A stretch of 10,018 nt of DNA from an uncultured Clostridia bacterium. GTDB taxonomy: Bacteria > Bacillota > Clostridia > Christensenellales > Borkfalkiaceae. A program made the position numbers and the translations under genes. Below are positions 1 to 6,002 of this stretch, piece after piece. Where the stretch lies: positions 1 through 10,018 of the forward strand of contig CAJGCN010000045.1 in NCBI GenBank assembly GCA_904501815.1, read 5' to 3'. Position 1 is the stretch's first letter. Each line of letters starts with the position of its first letter. The notes under the pieces were generated by a model that ran no database searches, was not told the origin of the DNA, and saw only the letters and a program-made list of their open reading frames with translations.

Positions 1-2
1 AA

Positions 3-374
3 ATGCTTTGGGAACGCTCGGAGCAAACGGACGCGATTAACTACGCACAAATTTCGCAAGTAGAAAAAACGGTACATATTCGCATGACGGGCGGTTGCGC
101 GTTCTTTTTCGTGCTTTGCCTGTTGAGCTTGATTTGTTGTGCGGCGGCAATTCTCTACGGCGTGTGGGAAGGGCAAGTGCCTTACTGCGTTGCCGCAGGG
201 ATTCTCGGTGTGGTGGCTCTCGTCGGGTTCGTGTTCTCCGTCAAACTCAAACGCAAATACTACGGCGTAAAAGTCTATTTAAACGGACGGGGGGAGATTT
301 GGTTGGATATAGGGGATAAAAAACTCTCTGCGCTCGTCGCGAACGAGATTGCCACAAAGGTTTGGAGTGTTTAA
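3..374 (+). CDS. small two-helix membrane protein, unknown function
   Basis: This frame encodes 123 residues and ends in TAA. I do not recognise a family. Residues 1-29 are polar. Two hydrophobic segments follow at about 32-54 and 59-82, separated by a short turn, and then a basic patch (KLKRKYYG). The C-terminal tail of about 40 residues looks like a soluble beta/alpha unit ending in an amphipathic helix (ALVANEIATKVW). The layout suggests an inner-membrane hairpin with both ends in the cytoplasm. Only two bases precede the ATG, so no ribosome site can be seen and the true start may lie upstream of the window; the polar N-terminus would suit the end of a longer domain. It converges on glyQS and shares a terminator with it. 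Coding status is likely because the frame is intact and followed directly by a strong terminator; function is unknown. Confidence 0.6.
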   Translation: MLWERSEQTDAINYAQISQVEKTVHIRMTGGCAFFFVLCLLSLICCAAAILYGVWEGQVPYCVAAGILGVVALVGFVFSVKLKRKYYGVKVYLNGRGEIWLDIGDKKLSALVANEIATKVWSV

Positions 375-390
375 TACAAAAACGGAAACG

Positions 391-422
391 AAAAAAGGTC
401 TGCTTTCGGGCAGACCTTTTTT
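391..422. terminator. bidirectional intrinsic terminator
   Basis: A 7-bp GC-rich stem, GGTCTGC (397-403) with GCAGACC (410-416), has a TTTCGG loop. A6 lies on the left and T6 on the right, so a U-tract is produced on either strand. It sits between two convergent genes and can end both: 17 bases after the plus-strand stop and about 22 bases after the glyQS stop. Confidence 0.9.
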
Positions 423-443
423 AATGCGGGAAATCCGCTTATT

Positions 444-1844
444 TTAAAATTCGAGTTTTTCTTCGATATACTTAATCGCTTCGTCAACGGATACGCGGAT
501 TTGTTCCATCGTGTCGCGGTCGCGCACGGTCACCGTTCCGTCTTCCAAAGTATCGAAATCAACGGTCAAGCAGAAAGGCGTACCGATTTCGTCTTGACGG
601 CGATAGCGTTTTCCGATCGAACCTGTGATATCGTAGGTTGCGGGGAATTTTTTAAGAATTTTTGCGTAAATTTCGTCCGCTTTTTCCGCAAGGTTCTTTT
701 GGAGCGGTAATACGGCGCATTTATAAGGCGCAAGCGCAGGATGCAAACGGAGCACGGTGCGCACGTCTTTCTTTTCTTCGTCTACGACTTCTTCGTCGTA
801 CGCGTCTGTCAAGAACGCAAGCACTACGCGGTCCGCCCCCACAGACGGTTCCACCACGTACGGCACGTAGCGTTCGTTGGTGACGGGGTCGAGATAGGTG
901 ATAGGCTTTCCGCATTCTTTTGCGTGCTGGGATAAGTCGTAGTCCGTTCTGTCGGCAATACCCCAAAGTTCCCCCCAACCGAACGCGAAGTTATATTCGA
1001 AGTCCGTCGTAGCTTTGGAATAGAAGCAAAGCTCTTCGGGGGAGTGGTCGCGAAGGTGCAAGTTTTCCGCTTTCATGCCAAGCGAAAGAAGCCAGTCGCG
1101 GCAGAAATCTTTCCAGTAGGCAAACCATTCAAGGTCGGTGCCGGGCTTACAGAAAAATTCAAGTTCCATTTGTTCGAACTCACGGGTACGGAAGGTAAAG
1201 TTTCCGGGCGTGATTTCGTTTCGGAAAGATTTCCCGATTTGTCCGATACCGAACGGCACGCGCATACGGGTAGAGCGTTGTACGTTTTCGAAGTTCACGA
1301 AAATTCCCTGCGCAGTTTCAGGGCGGAGATACACGGTATTTGCGGAATCTTCCGTGACCCCTTGAAAGGTTTTAAACATCAAATTAAACTTACGGATAGG
1401 CGTGAAATCGGAATTTCCGCAAACGGGGCAAACGATTTTATGTTCGGTGATGAACGCTTCCAAACCGTCGTTGTCCATTGCTTCGACTTTCACGTCTAAG
1501 CCTTTTTTATTGACGTAAGCTTCCACGAGATTATCGGCGCGGTGGCGCGCTTTGCAGGACTTACAGTCCATAAGCGGGTCGGAGAATCCGCCGAGATGCC
1601 CCGAAGCTTTCCACGTACGCGTATTCATTAAGATAGCGCAATCAACACCGGTATTATAGGGATTTTCCTGAACGAATTTTTTCCACCAAGCTTTCTTGAC
1701 GTTATTTTTAAGCTCCACGCCCAAAGGACCGTAGTCCCAAGTATTGGCAAGCCCGCCGTAAATTTCGCTACCGGGAAAGATAAAACCCCTATTTTTACAA
1801 AGTGCAACGAGTTTTTCCATTGTGACTGCTCTTTTTTCTGCCAT
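444..1844 (-). CDS. glyQS: glycyl-tRNA synthetase, single-chain alpha2 type
   Basis: This class II synthetase joins glycine to tRNA-Gly using ATP in the cytoplasm. The 466 residues match the homodimeric form rather than the alpha2beta2 GlyQ/GlyS pair. The N-terminal start of the fold is at about 10-40 (WDYGPLG). Two CxxC pairs at C94/C97 and C139/C142 would bind zinc. RPETAQG is at 174-180. Class II motif 2 is at about 207-227 (FRNEITPGNFTFRTREFEQ) and motif 3 includes GADR at 336-339. The anticodon-binding domain fills about 370-466. The start is supported by AAGGAG at 1855-1860, 10 bases before ATG. A strong SigA promoter lies only about 50 bases upstream, so the leader is too short for a T-box. 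The gene stands alone on its strand and ends at a shared terminator. Identification rests on motifs and is secure. Confidence 0.97.
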   Translation of the reverse strand: MAEKRAVTMEKLVALCKNRGFIFPGSEIYGGLANTWDYGPLGVELKNNVKKAWWKKFVQENPYNTGVDCAILMNTRTWKASGHLGGFSDPLMDCKSCKARHRADNLVEAYVNKKGLDVKVEAMDNDGLEAFITEHKIVCPVCGNSDFTPIRKFNLMFKTFQGVTEDSANTVYLRPETAQGIFVNFENVQRSTRMRVPFGIGQIGKSFRNEITPGNFTFRTREFEQMELEFFCKPGTDLEWFAYWKDFCRDWLLSLGMKAENLHLRDHSPEELCFYSKATTDFEYNFAFGWGELWGIADRTDYDLSQHAKECGKPITYLDPVTNERYVPYVVEPSVGADRVVLAFLTDAYDEEVVDEEKKDVRTVLRLHPALAPYKCAVLPLQKNLAEKADEIYAKILKKFPATYDITGSIGKRYRRQDEIGTPFCLTVDFDTLEDGTVTVRDRDTMEQIRVSVDEAIKYIEEKLEF

Positions 1845-1894
1845 TAAAGTAAATCTCCTTATAAAAAACGTAAAAAATTTTATTTATCTTTGAT

Positions 1895-1923
1895 ATTATA
1901 CAATGTTTCAGCGATTTCGTCAA
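1895..1923 (-). promoter_or_regulatory. SigA promoter of glyQS
   Basis: On the minus strand TTGACG (1918-1923) and a perfect TATAAT (1895-1900) are separated by exactly 17 bases. Transcription should begin near 1888, giving a leader of about 44 bases that contains the AAGGAG site. Confidence 0.85.
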
Positions 1924-1990
1924 ACGCTTGCGGGTCAAAAATGAAAATTTTTTCTTTTAAGGGCAGAGAATAAAGGGTATTCCCCTAACG

Positions 1991-2029
1991 GGAAATCCAA
2001 AAACTCAGTTTTTGGTGGGGGTGTAGGGG
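1991..2029 (+). repeat. hairpin repeat, copy 1
   Basis: The core is CCAAAAAC (1997-2004), loop TCA, GTTTTTGG (2008-2015), followed by a G-rich GGTGGGGGTGTAGGGG tail. It aligns over its whole length with the copy at 4098-4135. The stem differs at one position on each arm, and the A-T pair becomes G-C in the other copy, so pairing is kept. The two copies bracket fhs in the same orientation. The element type is unknown; a REP-like or small mobile-element-derived repeat is most likely. Confidence 0.75.
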
Positions 2030-2039
2030 GGGAAAGACG

Positions 2040-2166
2040 CCTCATTCGTCGTTCGGCTCGCTGTGCTTGCGCTCACGCCACCTTCCCCCGCTGGGGAAGG
2101 CTAAATTACGGCAAAAAGAAAAACCTTCTCCTGCGGGAGAAGGGGGACCGCTTGCGGTGGATGAGG
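2040..2166. repeat. REP/MITE-like element of two inverted hairpin modules
   Basis: The ends are CCTCAT (2040-2045) and ATGAGG (2161-2166). Each half holds an 8-bp perfect hairpin: CCTTCCCC/GGGGAAGG (2081-2100, loop CGCT) and CCTTCTCC/GGAGAAGG (2124-2143, loop TGCG). The right half adds ACCGC/GCGGT (2147-2158). Read as its reverse complement, the right half starts CCTCATCC and ends with the CCTTCTCC hairpin, so it is a diverged inverted copy of the left half. No target-site duplication or coding frame is apparent. Similar modules are familiar to me from clostridial intergenic DNA, but I cannot name a family. Confidence 0.7.
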
Positions 2167-2240
2167 AGTGTATAAAATTCTTCAAAAAGTTTCTTTTTTA
2201 AAAAATGATACCTATCGTAAAGTTTGCGACAAATTTTTCG

Positions 2241-2277
2241 GTAAAACGCTCCGAATTTTCGGGGCGTTTTACTTTTT
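2241..2277 (+). terminator. strong orphan intrinsic terminator
   Basis: A 13-bp stem, GTAAAACGCTCCG (2241-2253) with CGGGGCGTTTTAC (2260-2272), contains one G-U pair and an AATTTT loop. T5 follows directly. No plus-strand gene lies upstream; the nearest upstream gene is on the other strand. It may end a small unseen transcript or shield fhs from readthrough. Confidence 0.75.
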
Positions 2278-2370
2278 CGCCCCTTGACCCTTGTAAAGGG
2301 GGTTGTGGGCTTCCTGCCTTAAAAAGACAAAAAATTTTTTAAAATTTTCGAAAAAGTTGGGGTATTCTTA

Positions 2371-2399
2371 TTCCCATTTTCGGAAATATATGCTATAAT
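2371..2399 (+). promoter_or_regulatory. SigA promoter of fhs with extended -10
   Basis: TATAAT is at 2394-2399 with TG at 2391-2392, forming an extended -10. TTCCCA (2371-2376) is a 4/6 match to the -35 at 17-base spacing. Transcription should start near 2406. The leader is then about 28 bases and too short for a folate riboswitch. Confidence 0.75.
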
Positions 2400-2434
2400 A
2401 GATGCGTATAATTATTTACTTAAAGAGGTTGAGA

Positions 2435-4090
2435 ATGTTATCAGATATTGAAATTGCGGAAAACGCGGAACTTCAAGACATTCGAGAAGTTGCAAAAACA
2501 CTCGGTTTGACGGAAAATGAACTCGAACTTTACGGGAAATATAAAGCGAAAATTTCCTTGCCAAAAAACGCACAGCGGAAAGGAAAGCTCGTGCTCGTCA
2601 CGGCTATCAATCCTACGGCTTCCGGCGAAGGGAAAACGACCGTTTCTATCGGGCTTGCCGACGGGCTTGCGAAAATCGGAAAGAAAACTTGTTTGGCGTT
2701 GCGCGAGCCGTCGTTAGGGCCTGTGTTCGGCATTAAAGGCGGTGCGGCTGGCGGTGGGTACGCGCAGGTCGTGCCTATGTCGGAAATCAATTTGCATTTT
2801 ACGGGGGATTTACACGCGATTACGGCGGCGAATAACTTGCTTTGCGCGTTGATGGATAATCATATTTTTCGCGGAAACGAGCTGAAAATCGATTTGAATA
2901 ATATTTATTTCCACCGCTGTATGGATATGAACGAACGCCAGCTTATCAATATCACGATCGGAGAGAAAGGTCGCGGAGTGGAGCGTGAAGACCATTTCGA
3001 TATCACCGCCGCAAGCGAGATTATGGCGGTTTTATGCCTTGCAACGGATATCGACGATTTGAAAAAACGGCTCGGGAATATTATCGTGGGCTTGAATACC
3101 GACGGCGATTACGTGCGCGCAAAGGATATTCCCGGTGCGGTCGGGTCAATGGCGGTGCTGTTAAAGGACGCTATGAAACCTAACTTAGTTCAAACGCTTG
3201 AACATACGCCCGCGATTATTCACGGCGGACCGTTTGCGAATATCGCGCACGGTTGCAATAGCGTACAGGCGACCTACGCGGCAATGAGCCTTGCCGACTA
3301 CGCGATCACCGAAGCGGGGTTCGGCGCAGACTTAGGCGCGGAAAAATTCTTGGATACCAAATGCCGCGCGGCAGGGATTGAGCCGAATTGCGTGGTAATC
3401 GTTGCGACCGTGAAAGCTTTGAAACTGCACGGCGGGGCGGCAAAGGAAACGCTTGCGCAAGAAAATCTCGAAGCGTTGGAAAAGGGTATTCCGAACTTGT
3501 TAAAGCATATCGAAAATATCAAAACCGTTTATAAAAAACCCGTCGTAGTGGCAATGAACAGATTTTTTACCGATACGCAAGCGGAAACGGATTTCGTAAT
3601 CGAAGCGGTGAGAAAGGTCGGCTCGGTCGCGGTTTTTACCGACGTATTCTTAAAAGGCGGAGAAGGTGGGAAAGAGCTTGCCGAAGAAGTCGTAAAGGCT
3701 TGCGAAATTCCCTCGAAAATGGAATACGCCTACGAACTTGACGAAAGCGTAGCGGAAAAAATCGAAAAAATCGCCAAGCGCATTTACGGGGCGGACGGCG
3801 TTGAATTTTCCGACGAAGCTAAAGCGAAAATCGCGGTAATCGAAGAAAAAGGCTGTGGAAATCTTCCCGTTATTATCGCCAAAACGCAATATTCTTTATC
3901 CGATAACGCGGAACTTTTGGGCAGACCGACGGGCTTTACCGTTTGCGTACGCGATATCGTATTAAAGGGCGGTGCAGGATTTATCGTTGCGATTGCAGGA
4001 AAAATTATGTTAATGCCCGGACTCGGCGCACACCCTGCGGCGGAAAAAATCGACCTGTTATCCGACGGCACAATCGTAGGTTTATCGTAA
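2435..4090 (+). CDS. fhs: formate-tetrahydrofolate ligase
   Basis: Fhs makes 10-formyl-tetrahydrofolate from formate, THF and ATP in the cytoplasm. This feeds purine and formyl-Met synthesis and, in acetogens, the methyl branch of the Wood-Ljungdahl pathway. The 551 residues fit the usual length of about 555. The nucleotide loop TASGEGKTT is at 61-69, and the hallmark EPSLGPVFGIKGGAAGGG is at 91-108, followed by the INLHFTGD segment near 118-125. The frame is open from ATG 2402, but that codon lies three bases past the -10 box, ahead of the expected transcript start. ATG 2435 follows AGAGG (2424-2428) at 6-base spacing and is chosen. The gene has its own promoter and is bracketed by two copies of a hairpin repeat. 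No other Wood-Ljungdahl or folate gene is adjacent, so its pathway role cannot be decided here. Confidence 0.97.
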   Translation: MLSDIEIAENAELQDIREVAKTLGLTENELELYGKYKAKISLPKNAQRKGKLVLVTAINPTASGEGKTTVSIGLADGLAKIGKKTCLALREPSLGPVFGIKGGAAGGGYAQVVPMSEINLHFTGDLHAITAANNLLCALMDNHIFRGNELKIDLNNIYFHRCMDMNERQLINITIGEKGRGVEREDHFDITAASEIMAVLCLATDIDDLKKRLGNIIVGLNTDGDYVRAKDIPGAVGSMAVLLKDAMKPNLVQTLEHTPAIIHGGPFANIAHGCNSVQATYAAMSLADYAITEAGFGADLGAEKFLDTKCRAAGIEPNCVVIVATVKALKLHGGAAKETLAQENLEALEKGIPNLLKHIENIKTVYKKPVVVAMNRFFTDTQAETDFVIEAVRKVGSVAVFTDVFLKGGEGGKELAEEVVKACEIPSKMEYAYELDESVAEKIEKIAKRIYGADGVEFSDEAKAKIAVIEEKGCGNLPVIIAKTQYSLSDNAELLGRPTGFTVCVRDIVLKGGAGFIVAIAGKIMLMPGLGAHPAAEKIDLLSDGTIVGLS

Positions 4091-4097
4091 AAGGATA

Positions 4098-4135
4098 GGA
4101 AGTCCAGAAACTCAGTTTCTGGTCGGGTGCAGGGG
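4098..4135 (+). repeat. hairpin repeat, copy 2
   Basis: The core is CCAGAAAC (4104-4111), loop TCA, GTTTCTGG (4115-4122), followed by TCGGGTGCAGGGG. It matches copy 1 at 1991-2029 with a paired A-T to G-C change in the stem and one fewer G in the tail. It starts 8 bases after the fhs stop. It lacks a T-tract, so it is not an obvious terminator. Confidence 0.75.
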
Positions 4136-4228
4136 CAACGCCCCGCATTATCGGACTTATATAAGCAACCGTTAGGTTGCGCTATTCTCGTGGCGCAAGC
4201 CACGCACTCGCCTAAAAAGCGACAGGCG
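4104..4228 (+). other. array of consecutive hairpins between fhs and glnS
   Basis: Five inverted repeats follow one another. They are CCAGAAAC/GTTTCTGG (4104-4122), GGGGC-AAC-GCCCC (4132-4144), GCAACC-GTTA-GGTTGC (4165-4180), CGTGGC-GCAA-GCCACG (4189-4204, a GNRA-type tetraloop) and the weaker CGCCT/AGGCG (4209-4228). None carries a U-tract. The array fills almost the whole spacer. It could be a repeat-element composite, an mRNA-stabilising structure at the fhs 3' end or a glnS leader structure; the sequence does not decide between these. Confidence 0.6.
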
Positions 4229-4240
4229 CGCCAGCACCAG

Positions 4241-4246
4241 TATAAT
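4241..4246 (+). promoter_or_regulatory. possible -10 box of glnS
   Basis: A perfect TATAAT lies 21 bases before the glnS ATG, but the sequence 17 bases upstream (AGCGAC) does not resemble a -35 box. If used, the leader would be only about 15 bases. Readthrough from fhs is the alternative, since no true terminator separates the two genes. Confidence 0.35.
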
Positions 4247-4267
4247 CATTTATTTTCAGAGAGAACT

Positions 4268-5902
4268 ATGAACAAAATCGAAGCAACTAATTTTATTGAA
4301 CAAATCATTAACGACGATATCGACGCAGGTAAAATTTCTGCCGTACAAACGCGTTTCCCCCCCGAACCTAACGGGTATTTGCATATCGGGCATATCAAGA
4401 GTATGCTCGTCAATTTCGGCACGGCGAAAAAGTACGGCGGAAAATGTAATTTGTTTTTCGACGACACCAACCCGTCCAAAGAAAAAACGGAGTTCGTCAA
4501 CGCCATTAAAGACGATATTTCTTGGGTAGGCTACGGCTGGGCGAAAGAAGTGTTCGCTTCCGACTTTTTCGACGTCATTTACGACTACGCCGAAAAGCTT
4601 ATTCAAGACGGCAAGGCGTTCGTGTGCGACTTAACGCCCGAAGAAATCAGCAAAACGCGCGGTACGCTCACCGAAGCGGGAACGGAAAGTCCGTATAGAA
4701 ACCGTAGCGTAGAAGAAAACCTGACCCTGTTTAGAGAAATGAAAGCGGGAAAATATCCCGACGGAAGCAAATGCTTGCGCGCAAAAATCGATATGGCTTC
4801 CCCGAATATGAATATGCGCGACCCCGTCATTTACCGTATTTTGCGTTGCACGCATCACCGTACGGGGGATAAGTGGTGTATTTATCCTATGTATGACTAC
4901 GCGCACCCTATTTGCGATTATTTGCAAGGGGTCACTCATTCCCTTTGTACGCTGGAATTTGAAGACCACAGACCCTTATACGACTGGGTAGGAATCAATC
5001 TCGGCTTTGCGCCGAAACCCCGTCAAATCGAGTTTGCAAGGCTTGCTGTCACGAATACGGTAATGAGTAAGCGGTATTTGAAAAAACTCGTGGAAGAAGG
5101 ACACGTGCACGGCTGGGACGACCCGCGTATGCCGACAGTGGCAGGGCTGAGAAATCGTGGCGTACCGCCTGAAGCGCTTTTGGATTTTTGCACGAAAATC
5201 GGGATCGTTAAGGCGAACTCGGAATGTCAGCTTTCCTATTTAGAAGCTTGTATTCGTGAGAATTTGAACGAAAACGCGGAACGGGCAATGGCGGTATTAG
5301 AACCGCTTAAAATGACGATTACCAACTACGAAGGCACGGAAGAATTAGAATCGGCAATTCATCCCTTAAAGCCTGAGCTTGGCGTGAGAAAGGTGAAATT
5401 CTCTTCCGTCGTGTATATCGATAAAGCGGACTTCTCGCTTGACCCGCCCCCGAAATACCAGCGCTTGAAAAAAGACGGCTACGTGCGCTTGAAAGGCGCG
5501 TATATCGTGCATTGCGACGACGTAGTGTTAGACGAACAGGGCGAAGTGGTCGAGCTGAAATGCTCCTACGTTCCCGAAAGCCGTTCGTCGAGCGATACGA
5601 GCGGTATCAAGGTTAAGGGAACTATTCAATGGGTAGACGGCGCAACGGGCGTGGACGCGGAAATCCGTCGCTATGGGTATTTATTAAAAGACGCGGAATA
5701 CGCAGGGCAAGACTTTGGCGAACGAATGAATTTAGATAGCGAGCATATCTTCTACGGTAAGGCAGAACCCTATCTTTTCGAAAGCCAAAACGGTAAGCAG
5801 TTCCAGCTTATGCGCGTGGGGTATTATAAAAAGTGCGTAAACGAAAAGGGCGGGCTGGTGCTTTCCGAAATCGTGTCCCTCAAAGATAATTTTAATAAGT
5901 AA
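4268..5902 (+). CDS. glnS: glutaminyl-tRNA synthetase
   Basis: This class I synthetase charges tRNA-Gln directly with glutamine in the cytoplasm. It encodes 544 residues, close to the 554 of E. coli GlnRS. FPPEPNGYLHIGH (30-42) holds the HIGH signature, and VMSKR (265-269) is the KMSKS counterpart. RFPPEPNGYLHIGHIKS and the CTLEFEDHRPLYDW stretch (227-240) are typical of GlnRS rather than GluRS. The two-barrel anticodon-binding region occupies roughly the last 200 residues. The frame is open back to 4127, but those 47 extra codons run through the hairpin array; ATG 4268 is the start that aligns with the family. The ribosome site is weak (AGAGAG, 4259-4264). Many Firmicutes have no GlnRS and form Gln-tRNA by GatCAB amidation, so its presence is worth noting. 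Confidence 0.96.
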   Translation: MNKIEATNFIEQIINDDIDAGKISAVQTRFPPEPNGYLHIGHIKSMLVNFGTAKKYGGKCNLFFDDTNPSKEKTEFVNAIKDDISWVGYGWAKEVFASDFFDVIYDYAEKLIQDGKAFVCDLTPEEISKTRGTLTEAGTESPYRNRSVEENLTLFREMKAGKYPDGSKCLRAKIDMASPNMNMRDPVIYRILRCTHHRTGDKWCIYPMYDYAHPICDYLQGVTHSLCTLEFEDHRPLYDWVGINLGFAPKPRQIEFARLAVTNTVMSKRYLKKLVEEGHVHGWDDPRMPTVAGLRNRGVPPEALLDFCTKIGIVKANSECQLSYLEACIRENLNENAERAMAVLEPLKMTITNYEGTEELESAIHPLKPELGVRKVKFSSVVYIDKADFSLDPPPKYQRLKKDGYVRLKGAYIVHCDDVVLDEQGEVVELKCSYVPESRSSSDTSGIKVKGTIQWVDGATGVDAEIRRYGYLLKDAEYAGQDFGERMNLDSEHIFYGKAEPYLFESQNGKQFQLMRVGYYKKCVNEKGGLVLSEIVSLKDNFNK

Positions 5903-6002
5903 TCGGCAATAATTAAAATAAATCGGTCGTTGACCGGGCTTTGAAGGCTACCCCCCGTCTTTGAAGAATATGCAGGGGGAATACGGAAAAGGAGAGAATT
6001 TT

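Larger units (their letters stand above)
1924..2370. other. gene-free stretch with repeats and an orphan terminator
   Basis: No convincing coding frame was found between the divergent glyQS and fhs promoters. The stretch is a mosaic of small inverted repeats: TTCCC/GGGAA at 1980-1994, the hairpin repeat at 1991-2029, the two-module element at 2040-2166, the terminator at 2241-2277 and CCCTT/AAGGG at 2288-2300. The last 70 bases before the fhs promoter are very A/T-rich. A 45-codon frame from ATG 2206 has no ribosome site and runs through the terminator hairpin, so it is not called. Confidence 0.7.

Noticed and set aside
1044..1499. Long plus-strand open frame opposite glyQS
   Set aside because: It is a shadow of a highly conserved synthetase gene, with no ribosome site and no plausible protein features.
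1980..2310. Possible CRISPR array or riboswitch in the repeat-rich spacer
   Set aside because: The repeats are few, inverted and not evenly spaced with unique spacers, and no known riboswitch core was recognised; the fhs leader is also too short.
2206..2343. 45-codon plus-strand frame starting ATG ATA CCT in the glyQS-fhs spacer
   Set aside because: No ribosome site, it passes through the strong terminator hairpin, and the predicted peptide resembles no known protein.
4127..4267. 47-codon upstream extension of glnS
   Set aside because: It is translated from the hairpin array and repeat tail, has no family similarity, and the GlnRS homology starts at ATG 4268.
5924..5936. CGGTC-GTT-GACCG inverted repeat after glnS as a terminator
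   Set aside because: A 5-bp stem with no T-tract; insufficient to call.
5961..6002. TTG-initiated extension of the CvpA-like gene
   Set aside because: It overlaps the good AAGGAG site that serves ATG 6003, which is the better start.
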